Source: Chloroflexota bacterium
GTDB lineage: Bacteria > Chloroflexota > Anaerolineae > Aggregatilineales > Phototrophicaceae
Direction: 5' to 3'
Length of the DNA: 38,926 nucleotides
NCBI GenBank assembly: GCA_011523515.1
Contig: WTGO01000072.1
Span: 1-38,926, forward strand
Shown piece after piece: positions 33,270 through 38,926 of this stretch. Position 1 is the stretch's first letter; each line of letters starts with the position of its first letter. The notes under the pieces were generated by a model. It made no database searches. It saw only the letters and a list, made by a program, of their open reading frames with translations, and was not told the DNA's origin. Position numbers and translations under genes: made by a program.

Positions 33270-33278
33270 GCAGCGCTG

Positions 33279-34244
33279 ATGGATTTCAGGCTGGGTGACA
33301 TCGTACGCGCGCAGCATCGGCTGCGACCGCATCTGCAGCCCACGGCGCTCGAAGCCGCGCCGAACTTGGGCGGCAATGTCTGGCTCAAGCTGGAAAATTG
33401 CAATCGAACGCATTCATTCAAGATACGTGGCGCGCTAAACGCCATCCTCTCGTTGCCCGCGGAGGCGCGGGACCGCGGCATTGTCGCCGCCTCATCGGGC
33501 AATCACGCCGCCGCCGTCGCCTACGCCGCGCAGTTGACGGGCGCTTCGGCGCGGATCCTGATGCCGAGGACAACTCCGCAGAAAAAAGTCAAGAATGTAC
33601 AGCGTTTTGGCGCCGAGGCTATCTTGTACGGAGACAACTATGACGAAGCCGAATCCGAAGCCTTGCGGCGCGCGGCTCAAGGCGGTGTGTGGATTTCGCC
33701 CTATAACGACGCGGCGGTCATCGCTGGCGCCGGCGCCATCGGGCTAGAGATTGTGGAGCAGCTGCCGCAGGTCGAGCGAGTCGTCGTACCGGTCAGCGGT
33801 GGCGGCTTGATCGCCGGAATCGCGGCGGCGGTCAAGCAGCTCAATCCGGCCATTGAAGTCGTGGGCGTCAACGCAAAATCGGCGCCCGCCATGTACAATG
33901 TCTTCCACGAGGCGGCTCGTCCGCAGGTTTGGGATACGCTGGCGGACGCGCTCTCCGGCGATATTGAAGCCGGCTCGATCACCGTTCCGATTTGTCGCCG
34001 TTACGTGGATGATATCGTGCTGGTCACTGAAGCGGAGATCGCGGCGGCGATGCGCTATATGCTGGAAGTGGCCGGCTGGGTGGTCGAAGGCGGCGGCGCA
34101 GTGGCCGTGGCGGCGCTGCAGCACGGGGTGGTTCCCGCGGACGGACGGGCGACTGCGCTGGTGGCCAGCGGCGGAAATGTCGATCTGGCCGTGTTGCGGA
34201 GCGCAGTCTTTGACCAATCTAAAGGGGACGCTACCGATGCCTGA
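33279..34244 (+). CDS. Threonine/serine dehydratase-like PLP enzyme
   Basis: A 321-residue fold-type II PLP enzyme. The PLP lysine is K48 (HSFKIRGA), the substrate loop is ASSGNHAAA, and the phosphate-binding loop SGGGLIAG lies mid-protein. The C-terminal part ends VASGGNVDL. The length and lack of an ACT domain match catabolic threonine dehydratase or serine racemase-like members, which deaminate Thr or Ser to 2-ketoacids and ammonia. Its start is nine bases after the IolE-like gene, and its stop overlaps the ankyrin gene by eight bases, so the three form an operon. Why a sugar isomerase, a dehydratase and an ankyrin protein are grouped is not clear. Confidence 0.9.
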   Translation: MDFRLGDIVRAQHRLRPHLQPTALEAAPNLGGNVWLKLENCNRTHSFKIRGALNAILSLPAEARDRGIVAASSGNHAAAVAYAAQLTGASARILMPRTTPQKKVKNVQRFGAEAILYGDNYDEAESEALRRAAQGGVWISPYNDAAVIAGAGAIGLEIVEQLPQVERVVVPVSGGGLIAGIAAAVKQLNPAIEVVGVNAKSAPAMYNVFHEAARPQVWDTLADALSGDIEAGSITVPICRRYVDDIVLVTEAEIAAAMRYMLEVAGWVVEGGGAVAVAALQHGVVPADGRATALVASGGNVDLAVLRSAVFDQSKGDATDA

Positions 34245-35769
34245 ATCGCCAACCATCGCAGACTATCGACGCGCCGCGGAAGAGCTGCTGCAGGAATTCT
34301 CACGTGGCCATAACGCCGCCGTCGACCGCGTCCATCAGCACTTGCCGCAGGTTAAGTACGGCGCTCGTGAAGAGGCGGCGGCCTTCCCGTTGACGCTGAG
34401 CGAGGCGCGGACCGTAATCGCGCGGGAGCAGGGCAGGCCGGGCTGGGGAGAGCTGCGCTTGCGGGCGAAACTGAACGAACTGCAATTCGGCAAAGAGCTG
34501 GAGCAGTTCAAACAGCTCGTCTACGCCCAGGATGCCGAGAAACTCGACGAGCTCTTGACGGCGCATCCCAAGCTGCGCGACACACTGGACGACCCGCACT
34601 TCTGGTTCGGCTCTACGGCGCTGATCATCGCCAAAGAGCATGTCGATGTGGTGGACGTACTGCTCAAGCACGGCGCCGATATCAAGGCGAAATCGCAATG
34701 GTGGGCGGGGGACTTCCACTTGCTGGAAGGCACATCCGCGCAGGCGGCGCAGCAACTCATTGAGCGCGGCGCCGAGATCACCGCGCAGGCCGCGGCGGAG
34801 CAAGGCTGGCTGGATTGGCTGAACGCCGCATATGAGCGCGACCGGACGATCATCAATCAACGCGGGGGCGACGGCAAGACGCCTTTGCATTACGCCAGGT
34901 CCCCGGAGGTGATGGACTGGCTGCTGGAGCGGGGCGCGGATCTGGAGGCGCGCGATCACGACCACGCCTCGACCCCGCTGCAATGGATGCTGGGCGAGAA
35001 GAACCTGGATGCCGCGCGCGAGTTGGCGCGGCGGGGCGCGCAAGTCGATGTATTCGCCGCTGTTATCCTGGGCGAACTGGATTTGCTTGTATCGGCTCTG
35101 CAAGCGCATCCGGGGGCGATACGCGCGCGGGTGAACCAGGTTGGCTATGATTTGGCGCCCCCGGCCGACGGCTCGCATCAATATGTCTATACCTTCAACG
35201 CGGCGGGCTTGTCGCCGCACCAGGCGGCGCTTGAGTATGGGCGCGATGACATCTTCGCATTCCTGCTGGCGCAAAGCCCGCCGGATGTCAAGTTGCTGGC
35301 TCACTGCGCGTCGGCCGATGCGGACGCGGCCGAGCGCATTGTGGCTGAGCACCCCAACATAGTGGCGCAAATGAAAGATGGCGATCTCCGGCAGTTGATC
35401 CACGCCGCCTGGACGAATAAGGTCGATTCCGTCAGTGTGATGGCAGCGCTTGATTTTGACTTGCACATCAGCGATGACGACAAGATGACGCCGCTGCACG
35501 CCGCCGCCTTTCACGGTTTCGCCAATGTGATACGCGTATTGCTGGACGCCGATGACGAGCCGCCGCTGACCTGGCTCAACGGTTATGGCGGCACGCCCCT
35601 GTCCACTTGCCTGTATGGGCGGCAGCACAGTTGGCGCGACGAGGGCGACTTTTCGGCGAGCGTCAAGCTGCTGGTCGAGGCTGGCTCCGAAGCGCGCGCC
35701 GAGTGGCTGCCGACGGGCGATGACGCAATCGATGAGACGCTGAAACGGGCGCTCGCCGCGGACGCATGA
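34237..35769 (+). CDS. Ankyrin-repeat protein
   Basis: A 510-residue protein with ankyrin repeats, the clearest being GSTALIIAKEHVDVVDVLLKHGAD, GKTPLHYARSPEVMDWLLERGADLEARD (both cut here), and DDKMTPLHAAAFHGFANVIRVLLDA. The N-terminal 90 residues are helical and not ankyrin. The frame remains open further upstream, but the ATG at 34237 follows AAAGGGGAC at good spacing, and codons before it lie within the dehydratase gene in another frame, so I take 34237. Ankyrin repeats bind proteins; a partner is not evident. No signal peptide, so it is cytoplasmic. It probably depends on the operon with the two genes before it. Confidence 0.87.
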   Translation: MPESPTIADYRRAAEELLQEFSRGHNAAVDRVHQHLPQVKYGAREEAAAFPLTLSEARTVIAREQGRPGWGELRLRAKLNELQFGKELEQFKQLVYAQDAEKLDELLTAHPKLRDTLDDPHFWFGSTALIIAKEHVDVVDVLLKHGADIKAKSQWWAGDFHLLEGTSAQAAQQLIERGAEITAQAAAEQGWLDWLNAAYERDRTIINQRGGDGKTPLHYARSPEVMDWLLERGADLEARDHDHASTPLQWMLGEKNLDAARELARRGAQVDVFAAVILGELDLLVSALQAHPGAIRARVNQVGYDLAPPADGSHQYVYTFNAAGLSPHQAALEYGRDDIFAFLLAQSPPDVKLLAHCASADADAAERIVAEHPNIVAQMKDGDLRQLIHAAWTNKVDSVSVMAALDFDLHISDDDKMTPLHAAAFHGFANVIRVLLDADDEPPLTWLNGYGGTPLSTCLYGRQHSWRDEGDFSASVKLLVEAGSEARAEWLPTGDDAIDETLKRALAADA

Positions 35770-35800
35770 AGCGATCGCTCGCGAAGGCGCATCAAGCTCG

Positions 35801-37891
35801 TTACAACTCGGGAACTTCGCTGACGGCTGAGCCGTTGATTTGAATCGTCTGCTGATACGCGACTTCCAGGTTGACGTTCGAGTCCGCAAACGTGCTTATC
35901 AACGCTTGCGCGGCCTTAAGATCGGCGCTGGAAGGCGCTTGCGCGGCGCGCACTTCCGCGCGCACCAGTACGCCCTCATTCCGAGTTACCGTCACATTGC
36001 TGATGCTTGCGCGCGGCAGAGTCTGGTGCAGCGCGGCGCTCGCCGCCTCCGCCAAAGGATCAAGCGGAAGAACGACTTGACGGGAAACAACAGTCAGATC
36101 CACATTCTGCTGATAGAGCTCGTCGATGATATGCTGCGCCGCCGTGACTTCCTCCGGCGAGATCGGATGGTCGGACTGGACGAGCAGCAGCACCTCGAGC
36201 GGTACAGACGTAATCACCTGGTACTCGACTACGGAGGCGCCATGAAAGGCCTCCGCTTGCAGCTGCTCACGCACATGCGCCTCGTCAACCGCCTGCGAGC
36301 CTAACCTGGCGAAGACCAGCAGCAAGATGATCGTAATGACGAAGAGTACAAACCACCAGGCGCGCGACTGATTCAGGGAAGCGCCTTCGCGATCTTCGGT
36401 GGGGTGCATGCCCATCCACAAGAAGGTGATATATTGCGCCGCAATGATGAAGGCGATATTGGCCAGGAAGAGCAGATTCGCGCCAAAGGCCAAGTCGATG
36501 TCTTGCAAGGCGATGCCCAGGCCGATAGTGCAAAGCGGCGGCATCAGGGCGGCGGCGATGGCCACGCCGGCCAAAGCGGCGGGGATGCCCTTGCGCGCCG
36601 TGGCATAAGCGGCGACCCAGCCCGATACCAGCGCGATTGCGGCATCCAGCAGATTGGGACTGCCGCGCGCCAGCATCTCATCAGTTGGCGTGTCGATGGG
36701 CAGGACGACGCCCATCAGAATCGAGATCAGCAGCGCCAGGGTCACGCCGGCGAAGAGCGTCACGCTGGCGCGGCGGGTGAGGTGCAATATGCCGGTCGCC
36801 ATGCCAGTCGAAAAGCTCGACAGCGGCGACATCAGCGGCGCGACCAGCATGGCGCCGATGATCACCGCGGCGCTGTTGGTCAGCAAGCCGAGGGTGGCGA
36901 GCGCCGCCGAAAGTACAATCATGACGGTGTAATCAAGGTTGCTGCTGGCGTTTTTCTGCGCGCTCCAGATGAGCTCGTTCTGCTCGACCAGCGTCAGCTG
37001 CGGGTTGAGCCGCGCGACCCCGTGCTCGATGGCGCCGCGAATGCCCCGGTGCCATTCGATCTGCGAAATCATGATGACCGGGCCCGGGGCCGTATTGAGC
37101 AGCTGATTGCTCAGATCATTGATGATATGCCGTTCAAAGTCTGTTTTCTGCGAGAAGCCCATGACCAGCAAATCGTCCGAGGTCATCCCGCGCACAATTT
37201 CCGGCGCCGGATTACGTCCGATGATCGCTTTCGGCTTCAGGTCCTTGTTGCGCGGCAGATGCTCTTCGTAGCGCTTGATGGCCGCCTCGTGCTCGGGGTC
37301 GTAGTGATAATCGAATTGAATGCTCATTTGGCGCAGCGGAATGGTGTGCTGCAGGGCGAAACTGACGCCAAGTTTCATGGCGATGACGGAGGGCAGGCTG
37401 CCGTCAACGGGCACCACGACCCGGTCAAAGTGGGGAGACACTGCGCTGCGGTAGATCAACACGCCGCATGGCGCCGCGGCAATCACATTCTCTACGACCG
37501 TGCCCAACTTCACGCTGCCTTGAGTCGGTCGCTGAACGCCCAGCAGGATGACATCCGCGTTGCGTTCGCGCGCCACATCCAGGATGCCGCGCGAAATGCT
37601 GACCGCGATCTCGGTCACTAGTTCCACGCGGTGCCCGGCATCGGTGATGCGAAAATCTTCGATGACCTGATTGACTTGATTGCTGACCCGGTTGGCCTGC
37701 TCGGCATCGCCCAGCGAAATGACCAGGGCGATCACCAGACCATGTACCGGATGCACCATTTCGCCGGCGATGCGCAGCATTTCGGCAGCGGTGTCCGGCC
37801 GGCCCATCGGCACGACGACCGTACCCGCATAATATTCATCATGCGGCGAGAAGGTCTCAGGATCCAGAGTTTGCGATATGCTTAGCTTCAC
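35801..37891 (-). CDS. Tandem universal stress protein domains fused to DUF389 membrane protein
   Basis: A 696-residue protein. Residues 20-150 and 155-280 are two Usp-like Rossmann domains (GTVVVPMGRPDTA, DVILLGVQRPTQGSVKLG, then FDRVVVPVDGS and LLVMGFSQKTDFERH). Residues 320-530 are a DUF389 membrane unit with about six helices; its signatures are SAAVIIGAMLVAPLMSPLSS and AALAGVAIAAALMPPLCTIG. The 150-residue C-terminal tail has repeated strand-helix units (VEYQVITSVPLEVLLLVQS, then IIDELYQQNVDLTVVSRQV), probably a soluble sensing or oligomerising part. The architecture suggests a nucleotide-regulated membrane transporter; what it carries is unknown. It is transcribed alone. Confidence 0.9.
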   Translation of the reverse strand: MKLSISQTLDPETFSPHDEYYAGTVVVPMGRPDTAAEMLRIAGEMVHPVHGLVIALVISLGDAEQANRVSNQVNQVIEDFRITDAGHRVELVTEIAVSISRGILDVARERNADVILLGVQRPTQGSVKLGTVVENVIAAAPCGVLIYRSAVSPHFDRVVVPVDGSLPSVIAMKLGVSFALQHTIPLRQMSIQFDYHYDPEHEAAIKRYEEHLPRNKDLKPKAIIGRNPAPEIVRGMTSDDLLVMGFSQKTDFERHIINDLSNQLLNTAPGPVIMISQIEWHRGIRGAIEHGVARLNPQLTLVEQNELIWSAQKNASSNLDYTVMIVLSAALATLGLLTNSAAVIIGAMLVAPLMSPLSSFSTGMATGILHLTRRASVTLFAGVTLALLISILMGVVLPIDTPTDEMLARGSPNLLDAAIALVSGWVAAYATARKGIPAALAGVAIAAALMPPLCTIGLGIALQDIDLAFGANLLFLANIAFIIAAQYITFLWMGMHPTEDREGASLNQSRAWWFVLFVITIILLLVFARLGSQAVDEAHVREQLQAEAFHGASVVEYQVITSVPLEVLLLVQSDHPISPEEVTAAQHIIDELYQQNVDLTVVSRQVVLPLDPLAEAASAALHQTLPRASISNVTVTRNEGVLVRAEVRAAQAPSSADLKAAQALISTFADSNVNLEVAYQQTIQINGSAVSEVPEL

Positions 37892-37980
37892 GATAAATGC
37901 TTTTACATACTAAGCTAAAAGGTAATAATAAATTGCTGCCGACCAATTACGCGTTGACGGGATTTCTACTAATGTTTCAG

Positions 37981-38391
37981 CTAGTCTAGGACTACGGCTC
38001 TTCCGGTAAACTGCGTGCTGGTATCGCTGTATTGCATCATTTCGATGCGGATGCCGTTTGGGTCAGTGATCCAGGCTTGCCAGGAGTTGTCGGCGCCCAA
38101 GGCCTTGTCGGATACTTCAACGCCGCAATCATTCAGTCGGCGAATGACGGCGTCCAAATCGTCTACTTCAAGACAGAAATGCTTGATGAGAGAACTGCCA
38201 TCGGCATGGGCTTCAGGTGTCGCGAAAACCTCCAGGAAGGTCGATTCTCCCGCCTTAATGTAGAAGCCGATGCGTTGCCCGCCGCGGCAAAAGTCAAAGG
38301 CCAATTCCATACCCAGGGCGTCAACGTAGAAAGCTTCCGTCGCGTCCAAATCGCTGACCCCGATGCAGACATGCGCCAAACCTTTGACCAT
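37981..38391 (-). CDS. Glyoxalase/VOC-superfamily protein
   Basis: A 136-residue single-domain-pair VOC metalloprotein. Paired beta-alpha-beta-beta-beta modules are seen: KGLAHVCIGVSDLDATEAFYVD and KHFCLEVDDLDAVIRRLND (cut here), with potential metal ligands at H7 (AHVCI), E54-like (FLEVFA), H71-like (IKHFCLEV) and E in RIEMMQY. This matches lactoylglutathione lyase-like proteins, whose true substrates vary. The ATG at 38391 (MVKGLAH) gives the family length; an in-frame ATG at 38466 would add 25 residues and overlap the hydrolase gene upstream. It lies 35 bases downstream of that hydrolase and may share its transcript. Confidence 0.88.
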   Translation of the reverse strand: MVKGLAHVCIGVSDLDATEAFYVDALGMELAFDFCRGGQRIGFYIKAGESTFLEVFATPEAHADGSSLIKHFCLEVDDLDAVIRRLNDCGVEVSDKALGADNSWQAWITDPNGIRIEMMQYSDTSTQFTGRAVVLD

Positions 38392-38425
38392 AAACCAGCG
38401 CTCTCTTACTGTGACGAAATGTTTG

Positions 38426-38926
38426 TTAACAAGAATTATCGTATCCCAAGTTGGGATTTGTCGCAACTTGCTCGCTCAGGCGCATTAAGGCGCGCCGAAC
38501 TTCAATCCAGGCGCGCGACTGCACCCAAACGACTTCGAAATGTCCCACATCCGGCAATACGGTTAGCATCGGCGAGTCGCCCGCTGCCATGGCCGCGTCG
38601 ACGTAAGCGCGCGAATTATCCAGGATGTCCGTGTCCTCGCTGCCGACGATAATCGTTTGCGGCTTGCCGAGGGGCAGCAACTCGGAGGGCGAGCCATTGG
38701 CGTAGTTGGCGGGCGCCTCCGCCGGCCCGCCGCCCATGACCGCAAGCAGGGCGTCGCTGCTATTCTTGCTAGCAGCCAGGCGGGCGATATCCCCTACCGG
38801 GGCCAGCGCCAGGACAGCTTGGACTGCCACTGGCTTCTCCATGAAGAGCGGACTTGAGCGTTCGATGCGCTGGCGGGCGGCCAGCCACAAAGCCAGATGG
38901 CCGCCCGCCGAGTGACCCATGCTGAT
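38426..38926 (-). CDS. Alpha/beta hydrolase, 5' part outside the window
   Basis: The C-terminal 166 residues of an esterase or peptidase-like alpha/beta hydrolase. The nucleophile serine is in GHSAGGHLALWLAAR, placed at the cut edge, so the N-terminal half (including the oxyanion HGGGW-type motif, if present) lies to the right. The catalytic Asp is likely in GSEDTDILDNS and the His in VLPDVGHFEVV. The frame is open to the window end. Members with this GHSAGGHLA signature include kynurenine formamidase- and BD-FAE-type esterases. Its stop lies 35 bases before the VOC gene start. Confidence 0.85.
   Translation of the reverse strand: MSMGHSAGGHLALWLAARQRIERSSPLFMEKPVAVQAVLALAPVGDIARLAASKNSSDALLAVMGGGPAEAPANYANGSPSELLPLGKPQTIIVGSEDTDILDNSRAYVDAAMAAGDSPMLTVLPDVGHFEVVWVQSRAWIEVRRALMRLSEQVATNPNLGYDNSC

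Noticed and set aside
33853..34236. 128-codon upstream extension of the ankyrin frame
   Set aside because: It lies inside the dehydratase gene in another frame and has Arg/Trp/Ser-rich shadow composition; ATG 34237 has a ribosome-binding site.
34300..35889. 529-codon open frame opposite the ankyrin gene
   Set aside because: Arg/Gln/Leu-rich shadow; ankyrin repeats are clear on the plus strand.
36404..37621. 405-codon open frame opposite the USP-DUF389 gene
   Set aside because: Gln/His/Asp/Arg-rich shadow frame; the sense protein has clear domains.
1..38926. CRISPR arrays, insertion sequences, prophage genes, rRNA
   Set aside because: No regular spaced direct repeats, transposase motifs, phage structural genes or rRNA signatures were seen on reading the window.

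Overview
This GC-rich window looks bacterial and most likely comes from a Chloroflexota (Anaerolineae-like) genome. That assignment is inference. It rests on the mix of families: a Uma2-type nuclease, a ThrRS without a TGS domain, a Thermus/Chloroflexota-style 7Fe-like ferredoxin, DUF2961/GH172, mannonate dehydratase, tandem-USP DUF389, and short GC-rich intergenic repeats next to gene ends. No 16S rRNA or other phylogenetic anchor is present. I count 33 protein genes, one of them cut by the right edge, and two tRNA genes. With the starts chosen here no gene-free stretch exceeds 300 bases; the longest is 10623-10908 and holds an imperfect palindrome. I see no CRISPR array, insertion sequence, phage gene or rRNA.

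Layout. 1-1828: two sugar ABC-transporter permeases. 1825-6167, minus strand: a two-gene unit with its own good promoter. It encodes a large SNF2/RapA-like helicase and a protein fusing a complete ribosomal protein bS16 domain to a Pro/Glu-rich linker and an HNH-like zinc domain that has lost its usual HH motif. 6338-10622: an FGGY sugar kinase, a small membrane protein, and a clan GH-A glycosidase carrying a bacterial SH3 domain and what looks like a dead M23 fold. 10909-16927: a secreted TPR protein, a thioredoxin-NHL protein, a Deg-like protease with an odd basic insert, and an EamA transporter. 17027-18355: ferredoxin, tRNA-Arg(CCU) and a RelE-like toxin-antitoxin pair. 18415-24519: ThrRS, a hypothetical protein, rhomboid, DUF2304, alpha/beta hydrolase, tRNA-Phe(GAA) and a GT4 glycosyltransferase. 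24512-29243: GH172-like protein, lipoprotein, FAH-family hydrolase, ManD-like dehydratase and Uma2. 29240-31349: a serine-pathway-like pair (class V aminotransferase and SerA-like dehydrogenase). 31456-38926: an orphan beta-helix fragment, IolE-like protein, Thr/Ser dehydratase, ankyrin protein, USP-USP-DUF389 protein, VOC protein and a partial hydrolase.

How it fits together. Many genes serve uptake and breakdown of plant- or algal-type sugars and sugar acids (ABC permeases, FGGY kinase, GH-A, GH172, ManD, FAH, IolE-like), scattered among housekeeping genes rather than in one operon. The part that stands out is 1825-6250, a helicase plus bS16-HNH unit. It resembles the architecture of a nucleic-acid-targeting defence or RNA-polymerase/ribosome-linked system, and I do not recognise it as a described one.
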